From Candidatus Sulfidibacterium hydrothermale (lineage in GTDB: Bacteria > Bacteroidota > Bacteroidia > Bacteroidales > F082), in the NCBI RefSeq assembly GCF_020149915.1, contig NZ_CP083760.1, forward strand, positions 310,001 to 374,000: DNA of 64,000 nt. Direction: 5' to 3'. Under the pieces are notes generated by a model. The model ran no database searches and was not told the DNA's origin. It saw nothing but the letters and a program-made list of their open reading frames with translations. This document shows, piece after piece, positions 45,092 to 55,119 of this stretch; positions within the stretch are counted from its first letter, which is position 1, and every line of letters begins with the position of its first letter. Position numbers and translations under genes: made by a program.

Positions 45092-48000
45092 ATGAAAAAA
45101 CAATTTACGTGTAAGATTTTTTATGTCTTACTGGCGGGTTTTGTTGTCTTTGGGACACTGCCTGCCCAGGCAAAAAAGAAAAAAACCAAAACTCCGGCTC
45201 AGCATGAGCTAAAAGCATCTTTGTTCAACGGATTAAAATGGCGAAGCATCGGGCCGGCTTTCACTTCCGGACGAATTGCCGATTTTGTCGTTGACCCGGA
45301 TAATCACAGCCGGTTTTATGTGGCAGCTGCCTCGGGTGGTATCTGGAAAACCGATGATGACGGAACAACCTTTAAACCGGTTTTTGATCATTACGGGGCC
45401 TATTCCATGGGATGTCTTGCGATGGATCCGAATAACCACCACGTTATTTGGGCCGGAACCGGAGAGAACAATCACCAACGGGCACTCGGTTACGGAAACG
45501 GTGTCTGGAAAACGACCGATGACGGAAAAACATGGAAAAACATGGGATTGAAAAATTCACGTCAGATCGGGAAAATTCTCATCGATCCCCGAAACTCCAA
45601 TGTTGTTTATGTGGCGGCCGAAGGTTCGGTTTGGGCACCCGGTGGCGATCGTGGTCTTTACAAAACCACCGACGGCGGAAAAACCTGGAAACGGGTGTTG
45701 TACATCTCGGAAAATACCGGAGTGGCCAATATGTGTTTTGAACCCGGGAATCCGGATGTGATTTATGCCGGAGCCGAACAACGTCGCCGGAGACAATGGA
45801 CACAGATTGGCGGCGGCCCCGAGTCGGCATATTACAAAACCACCGATGGCGGAAAGACCTGGAAAAAGTTGACCAATGGAATTCCTTCGGTGGACAAAGG
45901 CGGAATGGCTATTGCTGTTTCTCCGGCCAATCCGGATATTGTGTATGTCATGTTTCAGGCTTCTAACGGAAAAGGCGGATTTTTCCGGTCAACTGATCGG
46001 GGGGCTTCTTTCAAAAAAATGAGTGATTATTACAGCAGCGGACAGTATTACAGCGAATTGTATCCTGATCCGAAAAATCCAAACAAGGTTTATGCCGTGA
46101 ATACTTACGGAGCGGTTACACTCGATGGCGGTAAAACCTGGAAACATATCGGAAACAACAAACGTCATGTGGATGATCATGCGTACTGGATTGATCCACA
46201 GCATACCGATCACATGCTCATTGGCTGCGATGGTGGGGTGTATGAAACCTGGAATGGGGCCAAAACGTTTATTTTTAAAAATACGCTTCCGGTTACTCAG
46301 TTTTACCGGGTTTGGGCCGACAACACCAAACCTTTTTATTGGGTTTACGGCGGAACGCAGGACAATAACAGCCTGGGTGGCCCCTCACGAAACCTGAAAC
46401 GGGGCGGCGTTACCGGTTGTGAATGGGTGACTACGCTTGGGGGCGATGGTTTTTGGCAGGCTTCCGATCCAAACAATCCGGATATTGTTTACTCGGCTTA
46501 TCAATACGGAAATATTTATCGCTATGACCGGAAATCGGGAGAGCGAATTAAAATAAAACCGATGCCCAAAAAGGGAGAAAAAACCTTCCGCTGGAATTGG
46601 GATGCTCCGTTTATTGTGAGCAGTCACCAGCCAACCCGTTTGTACATGGGGGCAAACAAGTTGTTTGAAAGCGATGACCGCGGAAACAGCTGGCACGAAA
46701 TCAGTGGCGATCTTACCCGCGATCTGGATCGCAACAAGATGAAAATCATGGGAAAATACTGGCCGTCCGATGCTGTGGCCAAGGATGTTTCCACTTCACA
46801 ATGGGGAACCATTGTTTCGTTGGCCGAATCTCCGTTAAAAGAAGGCCTTCTGGTGGTGGGTACCGATGACGGTGTCATTCAGATTACCGATAATGACGGA
46901 AAAACCTGGAATAAAACAACCTCTTTTCCCGGAGTTCCTGAATACACTTATGTGAGTGATGTTTTCCCCTCTAATTTTGATGAGAATGTTTTCTTCGCTT
47001 CTTTTAATGATACCAAAAGCGATGATTTTAAAGCTTATTTGCTGAAAACGACCGATAAAGGAAAAACATGGACTTCCATTGCCGGAGACCTTCCCAAAGA
47101 ACCGGTTCATACTGTAGCTCAGGATCCGGTTAACAAGAATCTACTTTTTGTGGGAACGGAATTCGGGTTTTATTTTACCCTGAACGGTGGAAAGCACTGG
47201 ATTAAACTGGGAGCCGGACTGCCGGATATTGCCGTGCGTGACATTGCGATTCAAAAAAACTGGAAAGACCTGGTTATTGCCACTTTCGGACGTGGAATTT
47301 ATATTCTGGATGATTATTCTTCTCTGCGACAATTGTCGGCAGACAAGCTGAAAAATACACCGGCTATTCTTTTTACTCCGCGTGATGCCCTGATGTATAT
47401 TCAGCAAGATGATCGTTACGGAACCGGTTCGGCTTATTATCAGGCGCCTAACCCGCCTTTTGGTGCTAATTTCACGTATTATGTAAAGGATGTTCCTAAA
47501 ACATTGAAACAGCAACGGCTGGAGAAAGAAAAAGCGCTCTTTAAAAAAGGAGAACCTATTCCGCAGCCAACACACGAAGAGTTGGAAAAAGAGAAAAACG
47601 AAACCGGTCCGTATTTTGTTTTTGTCATCAAAAATGCTCAGGGTGAAGTGGTTCGGAAGATATACAAGCCGGCGGCCAAAGGCATTCACCGTGTAAACTG
47701 GGATTTGCACTATGTCAGTCCGCAACCGGTACGGCTAAAAAATAAAGAGTTTAATCCGATGGCCGATGGTGCTGACGGCATGATGGCTCTTCCGGGAAAA
47801 TATACGGTTACCTTGGAATTGTTCCACAACGGAAAAGAAAAACCGTTGGCCGGTCCGGTTTCATTTACCGCCAAAGTGTTAAACAATACCACTCTTCCGG
47901 CAAAAGACCGGCAGGCACTGGATGCGTTCTTCGGACAGCTTTCTGATTTGTGGCGGGTAATGAGCGGGGCCCAGCAATATCTGAACAGCCTGAAAACCAA

Positions 48001-48373
48001 AACGGCTTATGTTCAACAGGCTATCCAGATTACTCCGGCAGCTACGCTGGCCATGAAAAATCAAGCCCAGGCAGTGAAAGAGGAAATTGAAAAAATCAAT
48101 TATCTCTTCCATGGCATGCCGGCCAAAGCCAGTTTTGAAGAAGTTCCGCCGGAACCGATGCCGTTGATGAAACGATTAAACGAAGCGGTGTTTGCTTCCT
48201 GGGAATCTACCTCGGCACCTACCGAAATGCAGAAAATGAACATGCAAATTGTCAAAGAGGCTCTTCCCGGTGTCCTTGCCCGCATAAAAAAAGTGGACGA
48301 GCAGCTGAAAGCACTGGATAAAGAACTCAATGCGATTAAAGCACCCTATACGCCCGGACGTTTGCTTCAATAG
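45092..48373 (+). CDS. Exported BNR/Asp-box beta-propeller protein (VPS10/sortilin-like)
   Basis: A 1093-residue exported protein. A signal peptide ends near LPAQA, followed by a lysine-rich patch. From about residue 50 to 770 there are many Asp-box repeats of the form YKTTDGGKTWK (for example WKTDDDGTTF, WKTTDDGKTW, YKTTDGGKTW, FRSTDRGASF, LDGGKTWKH), which build one or two seven- to ten-bladed propellers as in sortilin-like and xyloglucanase-like proteins. The C-terminal 300 residues hold a beta domain (PAAKGIHRVNWDL) and a helical tail. Such proteins are often labelled glycosyl hydrolase, but I see no catalytic residues I could name. No T9SS domain is present. A strong terminator follows. 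Confidence 0.85.
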   Translation: MKKQFTCKIFYVLLAGFVVFGTLPAQAKKKKTKTPAQHELKASLFNGLKWRSIGPAFTSGRIADFVVDPDNHSRFYVAAASGGIWKTDDDGTTFKPVFDHYGAYSMGCLAMDPNNHHVIWAGTGENNHQRALGYGNGVWKTTDDGKTWKNMGLKNSRQIGKILIDPRNSNVVYVAAEGSVWAPGGDRGLYKTTDGGKTWKRVLYISENTGVANMCFEPGNPDVIYAGAEQRRRRQWTQIGGGPESAYYKTTDGGKTWKKLTNGIPSVDKGGMAIAVSPANPDIVYVMFQASNGKGGFFRSTDRGASFKKMSDYYSSGQYYSELYPDPKNPNKVYAVNTYGAVTLDGGKTWKHIGNNKRHVDDHAYWIDPQHTDHMLIGCDGGVYETWNGAKTFIFKNTLPVTQFYRVWADNTKPFYWVYGGTQDNNSLGGPSRNLKRGGVTGCEWVTTLGGDGFWQASDPNNPDIVYSAYQYGNIYRYDRKSGERIKIKPMPKKGEKTFRWNWDAPFIVSSHQPTRLYMGANKLFESDDRGNSWHEISGDLTRDLDRNKMKIMGKYWPSDAVAKDVSTSQWGTIVSLAESPLKEGLLVVGTDDGVIQITDNDGKTWNKTTSFPGVPEYTYVSDVFPSNFDENVFFASFNDTKSDDFKAYLLKTTDKGKTWTSIAGDLPKEPVHTVAQDPVNKNLLFVGTEFGFYFTLNGGKHWIKLGAGLPDIAVRDIAIQKNWKDLVIATFGRGIYILDDYSSLRQLSADKLKNTPAILFTPRDALMYIQQDDRYGTGSAYYQAPNPPFGANFTYYVKDVPKTLKQQRLEKEKALFKKGEPIPQPTHEELEKEKNETGPYFVFVIKNAQGEVVRKIYKPAAKGIHRVNWDLHYVSPQPVRLKNKEFNPMADGADGMMALPGKYTVTLELFHNGKEKPLAGPVSFTAKVLNNTTLPAKDRQALDAFFGQLSDLWRVMSGAQQYLNSLKTKTAYVQQAIQITPAATLAMKNQAQAVKEEIEKINYLFHGMPAKASFEEVPPEPMPLMKRLNEAVFASWESTSAPTEMQKMNMQIVKEALPGVLARIKKVDEQLKALDKELNAIKAPYTPGRLLQ

Positions 48374-48390
48374 AAAATTTCCGGAAGAAT

Positions 48391-48426
48391 AAAAAAGCCT
48401 CTCTGCAAAACAGAGAGGCTTTTTTT
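48391..48426. terminator. Bidirectional terminator
   Basis: AAAAAAGCCTCTCTG and CAGAGAGGCTTTTTTT form a perfect stem of about 15 bp with a 5-nt loop between two convergent genes, with T runs on both strands. Confidence 0.93.
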
Positions 48427-48441
48427 AAAACCGTGATAAAA

Positions 48442-48831
48442 TTATTTTTTCTCGTAGGTTACAATTAAATCACCCAACGGGGTTTTGGTGTCCGAGATAA
48501 TGTGGGTTCCGTCCCATTTTCCCAGTTTATGAAACATGGCCGGTTGTGTGGTGAAGTAATAACTGATCTCATGATCTTTTCCCATTTTCCAATGGGCTTC
48601 GTGGGTATTGTTGTCCAGAATCAGCACCATGACCGAATCGTTCATAATCCGGAAACTGATTTTTTTCTGTTCGGCCACAATATGGGCCACCAGTTCCGGA
48701 GGTAATTTGGTTTTCCCAAAATTAGTTTTTACATCAGCTACTTTCCATTCGCCTTTTAACTTTGATGCCGGGCTGTTACATGCTCCTAAAAAAACGGCAG
48801 AGAGCAGAATAAGAATCAGAATTTTTTTCAT
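48442..48831 (-). CDS. Small lipocalin-like lipoprotein
   Basis: A 129-residue lipoprotein that starts at the ATG at 48831; a longer in-frame form lacks a signal at its N-terminus. The signal ends in the lipobox FLGAC. The mature part opens LKGEWKVADVK and shows alternating beta strands (KISFRIMNDSVMVLIL, THEAHWKMGKDHEISYYF), the pattern of lipocalin-like domains frequent in Bacteroidota lipoproteins. Function is unknown. It shares the terminator with the convergent BNR gene. Confidence 0.75.
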   Translation of the reverse strand: MKKILILILLSAVFLGACNSPASKLKGEWKVADVKTNFGKTKLPPELVAHIVAEQKKISFRIMNDSVMVLILDNNTHEAHWKMGKDHEISYYFTTQPAMFHKLGKWDGTHIISDTKTPLGDLIVTYEKK

Positions 48832-49068
48832 ACGTTTTATTTGTCTCGTTTCCGGCAAAAATACAACCATATTTTAATTGGAATGAAATGACGGGATTTT
48901 TTTTCGTTATCAATTAAGTTGTTGTATCTTTCTTTGAGAAAAGTAAGGCCTTGGTTATACTTTTTTGTGTGGAATAGTGCATCAGTAAAGTGCTTCGCTG
49001 GTAGTGGTTTAACAAAGATTATGTTTTCGGGAGAAGGGCCTCAGGCGAAAAAAGTCTATCTTTGAAGC

Positions 49069-50751
49069 ATGTTAACGGTTAAAGATTTAAACATTCATAT
49101 TGGCGATCGTCCGGTGGTTCAGGATGTAAATTTTACATTGAAAAAAGGAACCTGTACCGGACTGGTAGGAGAGTCGGGTTCCGGCAAATCGTTAACCGCC
49201 TTGTCGCTCATGGGGCTTTTACCCAAACAGGCCCGGATTACAGGGGGGCAGATTTTATTTAAAGACAGAAATTTGGCTGCTCTCTCCGAGAAAGCTTTTC
49301 GGGATATCCGGGGAAAAGAAATCTCCATTGTATTTCAGGAGCCGATGACTGCGCTGAATCCGGTGATGCACTGCGGTAAACAGGTGGTAGAGATGATCAG
49401 GCAACACCAAAAAGTTTCGAAAGACGCTGCCCGGCAAAAAGTATTGTCTCTTTTTGAGAAAGTGCAGATCCCGCGACCGGAAAAGATTTTTTCTTCCTAT
49501 CCGCATCAGATCTCAGGCGGGCAAAAACAGCGGATCATGATTGCCATGGCTTTGGCCAATCATCCGGATATTCTTATTGCAGATGAACCGACGACGGCAC
49601 TGGATGTAACAGTGCAGAAAGAGATTCTTCTGCTTTTAAAGCGCCTTCAGCAGGAAACCGGAATGAGCCTGCTTTTTATTTCGCACGACTTAAATGTGGT
49701 TTCCGGTATTGCCGATGAAATTTTGGTGATGTATCAGGGAAAGATTGTGGAATCCGGAAACCGTCAACAAATTTTTGGGAACCCGCAGCATGCTTATACC
49801 CGGGCCTTGTTGGCTTGTCATCCGCCATTGGATAAGCGGTTGAAGAAACTGGCAACGCTCGATGATTTTATGCGTAAAGAAAATGCCGAAGGTTTTCATC
49901 CGGAAGAAGAAAAACCGGAAGAAAGAAAAGAACGGCTGGCCCGGTTATATACCCAAAAACCGTTGGTCAGGGTGGAAGAGCTGGTCAAATCGTATCCGTT
50001 GCAAAAGTCGTGGCGGGGAAAGGTCATCCGTTCGTTACAGGCTGTGGATCATGTGAGTTTTCAGGTGTATCCGGGCGAAACGTTAGGTTTGGTCGGGGAA
50101 TCCGGTTGCGGAAAAACAACACTTGGCCGGACATTATTACGGTTGATCGATCCGGATAGCGGACGGATCTTTTTTGAAGAGACAGATATTCTGCCTCTTT
50201 CACGCAAAGAATTAAAACCCTACCGTAAAAAAACCGGAATTGTTTTCCAGGATCCGTATTCGTCACTAAACCCGCGGATCAGTATCGGAAAAGCCATTAT
50301 GGAGCCCATGCAGGTGCATAAGCTGTACAAAGGCAAAGAGTTAAAACAGAAAACCATCGAACTGATGATAAAAACCGGTTTGAAACCGGAACATTTTCAC
50401 CGTTATCCTCATGAATTTTCCGGCGGACAACGTCAACGGATTGTGATTGCCCGGGCACTGGCTCTCAATCCGCGATTTATTATCTGCGACGAAGCTGTTT
50501 CTTCGTTGGACATTTCGGTGCAGGCAACCGTTCTTAATCTGTTAAACCGGTTGAAAGCCGAATTCGGATTTACGTATATCTTTATTTCGCACGATTTATC
50601 GGTTGTCCGCTTTATGTCCGACCGTATTATCGTGATGAAAGAAGGAAAAATTGTGGAAACGGGCGATGCAGATGAGATCTATTATCATCCGAAACACCCC
50701 TATACTCAAAAACTGATTGCTGCAATTCCCGTTTTGCAAAATACCATGTAG
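49069..50751 (+). CDS. Fused dipeptide/oligopeptide ABC transporter ATPase (DppD-DppF type)
   Basis: A 560-residue protein with two complete ABC ATPase domains. The first has Walker A GESGSGKS, signature SGGQKQR and Walker [10 protein letters not shown] (about residues 1-260). The second has [15 protein letters not shown] and FIICDEAVS (about 310-555). The linker holds the oligopeptide-transporter C-terminal extension ([13 protein letters not shown]). This is the YejF/GsiA-like arrangement that powers peptide or nickel import. No permease or binding-protein genes are nearby, so its partners must lie elsewhere. RNase R follows after 23 bp. Confidence 0.94.
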   Translation: MLTVKDLNIHIGDRPVVQDVNFTLKKGTCTGLVGESGSGKSLTALSLMGLLPKQARITGGQILFKDRNLAALSEKAFRDIRGKEISIVFQEPMTALNPVMHCGKQVVEMIRQHQKVSKDAARQKVLSLFEKVQIPRPEKIFSSYPHQISGGQKQRIMIAMALANHPDILIADEPTTALDVTVQKEILLLLKRLQQETGMSLLFISHDLNVVSGIADEILVMYQGKIVESGNRQQIFGNPQHAYTRALLACHPPLDKRLKKLATLDDFMRKENAEGFHPEEEKPEERKERLARLYTQKPLVRVEELVKSYPLQKSWRGKVIRSLQAVDHVSFQVYPGETLGLVGESGCGKTTLGRTLLRLIDPDSGRIFFEETDILPLSRKELKPYRKKTGIVFQDPYSSLNPRISIGKAIMEPMQVHKLYKGKELKQKTIELMIKTGLKPEHFHRYPHEFSGGQRQRIVIARALALNPRFIICDEAVSSLDISVQATVLNLLNRLKAEFGFTYIFISHDLSVVRFMSDRIIVMKEGKIVETGDADEIYYHPKHPYTQKLIAAIPVLQNTM

Positions 50752-50774
50752 AATTTAAAAAAAGAGAAAAAATT

Positions 50775-52922
50775 ATGGCACGGAAAAAGAAATATCCCAA
50801 AAGCCAATTACACGGAATTATTGTCAGCATTTTTGCCGATAACCCGTTCAAAGCATACAACAACAAACAAATTGCCCATAAGCTCGGCATTAAAGATAAA
50901 GCCGGGAAAAACATGATTTATACCATTCTTACCGAATTGCTTGCCGATGGATATCTGCAGGAGGTGAAAAAGGGAAAATTTGTTTTACATGCTGATAAGC
51001 TGGCCACGCTGGCCAATAAAAAGAAATATATCACCGGAACGGTGGAAATGAAAAAAACCGGTAAAGCGTATATCGTTTCTGATGAAGGTGGTGAAGACAT
51101 TTATATCGCACCGAACAACACCCATCATGCTTTGCATGGCGATCATGTTAAAGTGTTGCTCTTCCCTAAACGAAAAGGACACAAAACCGAAGGTCAGATT
51201 GTGGAAATCCTGGAAAGGAAAAAGACACAATACGTGGGGATTCTGGAAGTCAGCAAAAACTTTGGGTTTGTGGTACCGGACAGTCCGTTTATGCCGGTGG
51301 ATATTTTTGTTCCGAAAAGTAAGCTCAAGAAAGGGAAAAATGGAGATAAAGTGTTGGTAAACATTACCGACTGGCCGGAACATTCCAACAACCCTTTTGG
51401 AGAAGTGATAGAAGTGCTGGGTAAACCGGGCGATAATGATGTGGAGATGAAATCGATTCTGGCTGATTTTGATTTCCCGCTGTCGTTTCCGGACAAAGTA
51501 CTCCGGGAGGCTGAAAAAATCAGAACGACCATCAGTAAAGAAGAAATTGCCCGCCGGAAAGATTTCCGGAAAGTATGGACCATTACCATTGACCCGGTGG
51601 ATGCCAAAGATTTTGACGATGCACTCTCGTTAAGAAAACTCAAAAACGGATTATGGGAGGTCGGAGTGCATATTGCCGATGTAACCCATTATGTTCGTCC
51701 GGATACGGTCTTGGATGCCGAAGCCTACAAGCGTGCGACTTCCGTTTATCTTGTGGACCGGGTAATTCCTATGTTGCCCGAAAAACTTTCGAATGGTGTT
51801 TGCTCTTTACGCCCCGATGAAGATAAACTGACTTTCTCGGCAGTCTTTACCATGAACGACAAGGCCGAAGTAGTCAGCCAGTGGTTTGGCAAAACGGTAA
51901 TCCGTTCTAATCGCCGGTTTGCTTACGAGGAAGTGCAAAAAATCATCGAAACCGAACAGGGTGAGTTTGTTGAAAACATCCTGAAACTGAACCAACTGGC
52001 TTCTATTATGCGCGAAATCCGGTTTAAAAACGGAGCCATTAATTTCAATACCCCTGAAATCCGCTTTAAGCTCGATGAAAAAGGAAAGCCAATAGAAACT
52101 TATGTAAAAGAGTCAAAGGAAGCCAATCATTTGGTGGAGGAATTTATGTTACTGGCCAATAAGTCGGTAGCGACTTTTGTAGGAAAACCAAAGAACAACA
52201 AAACACCCAAAACGTTTGTTTACCGGGTTCATGACGAACCCAATCCGGAAAAATTAAATACGTTTACCCAGTTTCTGAACCGTTTGGGATATTCGCTCGA
52301 AATTCAATCGCGTGACGCATTGGCCCGCTCATTTAATGCCCTTTTCGACCGGATAAAAGGAAAAGGGGAAGAAAACATGATTGAAACCATTGCCATACGA
52401 ACCATGTCCAAAGCCTATTATTCCACAGAAAATATCGGGCATTACGGATTGGCTTTTCCTTATTACACTCACTTTACATCTCCTATCCGGCGTTATCCGG
52501 ATATGATGGTACACCGGTTACTTGAGAAATACCTTGAAGGAAAAAAATCGGTAAACAAAGAAACCTGCGAAGAAAAATGTGAACATGCTTCTGAAATGGA
52601 ACGCAAAGCGGCTGATGCAGAAAGAGCTTCCGTAAAATACAAACAGGTTGAATTTTTAATTGACAAAGTGGGAAAAACCTTTGACGGACTGATCTCCGGG
52701 GTGAGCAAATGGGGAATCTTTGTGGAATTGGTCGAAAGCAAAAGCGAAGGACTGATCCGTTTCAACGACATGAAAGACGATTATTATTATCTGGATGAAG
52801 ATAATTATCAGATCATCGGAAAACGCTATGGCCAGAAATTACGACTGGGCGATAAAGTCAGGGTTCTGGTGAAAAATGTAGACCTGGAACGGCGACAACT
52901 CGACTTCGAAATGGTAGAGTAG
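50775..52922 (+). CDS. rnr: Ribonuclease R
   Basis: A 715-residue processive 3'-5' exoribonuclease of the RNB family. An N-terminal winged-helix segment (KQIAHKLGIKDKAGKNMIYTIL) and cold-shock domains are followed by the catalytic RNB domain with TIDPVDAKDFDDALSL (the metal-binding Asp cluster) and HYGLAFPYYTHFTSPIRRYPD. The C-terminal S1 domain (FDGLISGVSKWGIFVELVES) ends the protein; there is no long basic tail as in E. coli. It degrades structured RNA and takes part in rRNA and mRNA turnover. It starts 23 bp after the ABC gene. Confidence 0.96.
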   Translation: MARKKKYPKSQLHGIIVSIFADNPFKAYNNKQIAHKLGIKDKAGKNMIYTILTELLADGYLQEVKKGKFVLHADKLATLANKKKYITGTVEMKKTGKAYIVSDEGGEDIYIAPNNTHHALHGDHVKVLLFPKRKGHKTEGQIVEILERKKTQYVGILEVSKNFGFVVPDSPFMPVDIFVPKSKLKKGKNGDKVLVNITDWPEHSNNPFGEVIEVLGKPGDNDVEMKSILADFDFPLSFPDKVLREAEKIRTTISKEEIARRKDFRKVWTITIDPVDAKDFDDALSLRKLKNGLWEVGVHIADVTHYVRPDTVLDAEAYKRATSVYLVDRVIPMLPEKLSNGVCSLRPDEDKLTFSAVFTMNDKAEVVSQWFGKTVIRSNRRFAYEEVQKIIETEQGEFVENILKLNQLASIMREIRFKNGAINFNTPEIRFKLDEKGKPIETYVKESKEANHLVEEFMLLANKSVATFVGKPKNNKTPKTFVYRVHDEPNPEKLNTFTQFLNRLGYSLEIQSRDALARSFNALFDRIKGKGEENMIETIAIRTMSKAYYSTENIGHYGLAFPYYTHFTSPIRRYPDMMVHRLLEKYLEGKKSVNKETCEEKCEHASEMERKAADAERASVKYKQVEFLIDKVGKTFDGLISGVSKWGIFVELVESKSEGLIRFNDMKDDYYYLDEDNYQIIGKRYGQKLRLGDKVRVLVKNVDLERRQLDFEMVE

Positions 52923-52941
52923 GGAAAAGGCAGAAGAGGGG

Positions 52942-52983
52942 AGTCAGAAGTCAGAAGTCGGAAGATGGAAGATGGAAGTCAGA
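52942..52983. repeat. Heptanucleotide tandem repeat
   Basis: Six consecutive 7-bp units: AGTCAGA twice, AGTCGGA, AGATGGA twice and AGTCAGA. It fills most of the gap between the convergent rnr and fabH stops. Confidence 0.85.
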
Positions 52984-52989
52984 AGAGGG

Positions 52990-53997
52990 TTATCCTTGCT
53001 TTTTTCCGTCGTAAGCCCATTTCAGGTAAATGGCTCCCCAGGTAAATCCACCGCCAAAAGCCGCTAATACCAGGTTGTCTCCTTTTTTCAGCTGGCTTTC
53101 CCATTCATACAAACACATAGGAATGGTTCCGTTGGTCGTATTTCCGTACCGCTGAATATTGATCATTACCTTTTCTTTTTGAAGCTTCATGCGTCGTGCG
53201 GTGGCTTCAATAATACGAAGGTTGGCCTGGTGGGGTACCAGCCAGTCGATATCATCCGAAGAAAGATGATTCCGCTGCATGATTTCTACAGCTACATCGG
53301 CCATATTGGTAACAGCAAATTTAAATACCGGCTGGCCTTCCTGATAGATAAAGTGTTCGCGGGCATCGACCGTGGCATGAGAAGCCGGTTTTACCGAACC
53401 GCCTGCTTTTTGGTGAAGATGAACTCTTCCGGAACCGTCGGTATAAAAACGATGATCAATAATTCCGACATCTTCTGTTGTAGGCTCCAGCAATACTGCT
53501 CCGGCGGCATCTCCGAAAATGACACACGTGGCACGGTCGGTATAATCGGTGATGGACGACATTTTATCTCCTCCTACAACAATGACTTTTTTATATTCTC
53601 CTGATTCCACATATTTTGAAGCGGTAACTAACGCATAAATAAAAGTGGAACAAGCGGCATTCATATCAAAACTAAAGGCGTTTTTTATTCCTACTTTATC
53701 ACTGATGATGTTGGCGGTTGCCGGAAACTGCATATCGGGGGTTACGGTGGCACAAATCAACAAATCCACTTCTTCCGGTTTTGTTCCTGTTTTTTTCAGC
53801 AGTCCTTTTACCGCCTCTACTCCCATATCGGAAGTTCCCAAACCTTCTCCCTTTAATATATGACGTTCTTTGATTCCTGTTCGGGTGGTAATCCATTCAT
53901 CGGTGGTATCCACCATTTTTTCCAGGTCTTGGTTGGTGAGCACGTCTTCGGGTGCCCAGGCATGAATACCTTTAATGGCAGCTCTCAATTTAGCCAT
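52990..53997 (-). CDS. fabH: 3-oxoacyl-ACP synthase III (FabH)
   Basis: A 335-residue condensing enzyme that starts fatty-acid synthesis by joining acyl-CoA with malonyl-ACP. The catalytic triad is visible: Cys116 in [10 protein letters not shown], His in [11 protein letters not shown] and Asn in [25 protein letters not shown] and the C-terminal [15 protein letters not shown] are typical. It has its own promoter (54023-54052), downstream of the terminator that ends the yceD-rpmF transcript. plsX, often between rpmF and fabH in other bacteria, is absent here. Confidence 0.96.
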   Translation of the reverse strand: MAKLRAAIKGIHAWAPEDVLTNQDLEKMVDTTDEWITTRTGIKERHILKGEGLGTSDMGVEAVKGLLKKTGTKPEEVDLLICATVTPDMQFPATANIISDKVGIKNAFSFDMNAACSTFIYALVTASKYVESGEYKKVIVVGGDKMSSITDYTDRATCVIFGDAAGAVLLEPTTEDVGIIDHRFYTDGSGRVHLHQKAGGSVKPASHATVDAREHFIYQEGQPVFKFAVTNMADVAVEIMQRNHLSSDDIDWLVPHQANLRIIEATARRMKLQKEKVMINIQRYGNTTNGTIPMCLYEWESQLKKGDNLVLAAFGGGFTWGAIYLKWAYDGKKQG

Positions 53998-54022
53998 AAC
54001 TTCATTTTAAAATATCAGGAGG

Positions 54023-54052
54023 CAAAAATAGTATTTTCATTTACATATTGAA
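54023..54052 (-). promoter_or_regulatory. fabH promoter
   Basis: On the minus strand TTC (54050-54052), a 19-nt spacer and TATTTTTG (54023-54030). The leader would be about 18 nt. Confidence 0.55.
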
Positions 54053-54133
54053 CTTTTATCCCAATTGTATTTTAAGACGCGCTAAAAGTGCATTTTAAAA
54101 TTTACAATGGTAGATTGCCGCAGAAACCGGGCA

Positions 54134-54166
54134 TAAAAAAACCTTTGTCCGGTAAGGAACAAAGGT
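54134..54166 (-). terminator. Terminator between rpmF and fabH
   Basis: AACCTTTGT pairs with ACAAAGGTT, extended by a bulged CC/GG pair, and is followed on the minus strand by seven T. It lies about 60 bp after the rpmF stop. Confidence 0.8.
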
Positions 54167-54223
54167 TGATGGGTTTATAAATCCGAAGGTAAACAATACC
54201 TGAACAGATTGATAAATTGACTT

Positions 54224-54412
54224 TTATGCTTCTGCGCCCTGTACAATCAGTTTTCCTTTGTAGTAAAGATCGCCGTCAACATAATATGCGCGGTGATAAA
54301 CGTGTACTGTTCCGGTGGTGGGGCAGGTAGCCAAAACAGGAACGTGTGCTTTCACATGAGTTCTTCTTTTATCTCTCCGTGTTTTTGATGTTTTTCTCTT
54401 TGGATGTGCCAT
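54224..54412 (-). CDS. rpmF: 50S ribosomal protein L32
   Basis: A 62-residue basic ribosomal protein. The N-terminus [19 protein letters not shown] and the [21 protein letters not shown] core are diagnostic. Only one of the four zinc-binding cysteines of the C+ form remains, so this is a C-minus variant. It lies 27 bp after yceD on the same strand, the usual pairing. Confidence 0.97.
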   Translation of the reverse strand: MAHPKRKTSKTRRDKRRTHVKAHVPVLATCPTTGTVHVYHRAYYVDGDLYYKGKLIVQGAEA

Positions 54413-54439
54413 TTTTATAAATTTTATCGGTTATTCTTT

Positions 54440-54958
54440 TTATTTTATTTTCACGTTTTTTAATGCTGCCCAACGCGGGTCAACAGCTTGTTTTTCAAAT
54501 TTTTCCAATTCTTTGAGCATCTCCGGGTCACAGGTGCTGTTTCCGTGTGCATCATCCGGATGCACATGCTTGATCGGAAGCATCAGCTGGATAAACTCAA
54601 GAATATAAGGCGCAATATCGAACCGGCTGGTTTCAAACGGAATTGTCATTAACTCTTCCGATAATTCTTCCTCTTTTTCACCGTATTTTACGATCAGCCG
54701 AAAATCGCCCTGCAAGGGCTGTCTATAATTTTCGAGACACCGGTCGCATGCCAACTGCAGATTTCCGTTAAAATGAAATTGAAAAGTCATTAACCGGCTT
54801 TCTTTTTCAACATCCAGCTGCAGCTTAATATTCCCATGATGAATTTCTTCCAGGGGATATTGCTCAAAGAACGCGTCTTCCACCACAAAATCGAAATGAT
54901 GATTCCCTAAAGCAAGGCCTTTTACGGGAATCTGAAATCTTTCGCTTTTCCTTTCCAC
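54440..54958 (-). CDS. yceD: YceD/DUF177 family protein
   Basis: A 172-residue protein linked to 23S rRNA and L32 accumulation in other bacteria. The conserved Cys pair ACDRCLENYRQP and the acidic strand that follows mark the family. The start is a GTG at 54958; no ATG is available near the N-terminus, and a strong promoter lies 20 nt upstream. It heads the yceD-rpmF transcript. Confidence 0.9.
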   Translation of the reverse strand: MERKSERFQIPVKGLALGNHHFDFVVEDAFFEQYPLEEIHHGNIKLQLDVEKESRLMTFQFHFNGNLQLACDRCLENYRQPLQGDFRLIVKYGEKEEELSEELMTIPFETSRFDIAPYILEFIQLMLPIKHVHPDDAHGNSTCDPEMLKELEKFEKQAVDPRWAALKNVKIK

Positions 54959-54977
54959 TCTTCAAAAAATTGGGCGG

Positions 54978-55009
54978 CAAAATTAGAGATAAATATTTGT
55001 TTAAACAAA
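54978..55009 (-). promoter_or_regulatory. yceD-rpmF promoter
   Basis: On the minus strand TTTG (55006-55009), a 20-nt spacer and TAATTTTG (54978-54985), a full consensus match. The start near 54971 gives a leader of about 13 nt. Confidence 0.7.
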
Positions 55010-55119
55010 TTTTTTATCGTATAGATTTTCCCGTTGATTTACCAGACAAAACAAGGAGAGATCTATTTCTCAAACTTTGATTTTCAAAACGTTTATCCGC
55101 GTTGTTTTTTATTCAGCTA

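Noticed and set aside
47141-47725. 194-codon open frame on the minus strand
   Set aside because: Antisense to the BNR-repeat gene; low-complexity composition and no domain.
49057-49064. TATCTTTG box just before the ABC ATPase ATG
   Set aside because: It would put transcription start at the ATG itself and has no -33 element at a workable distance; probably chance.
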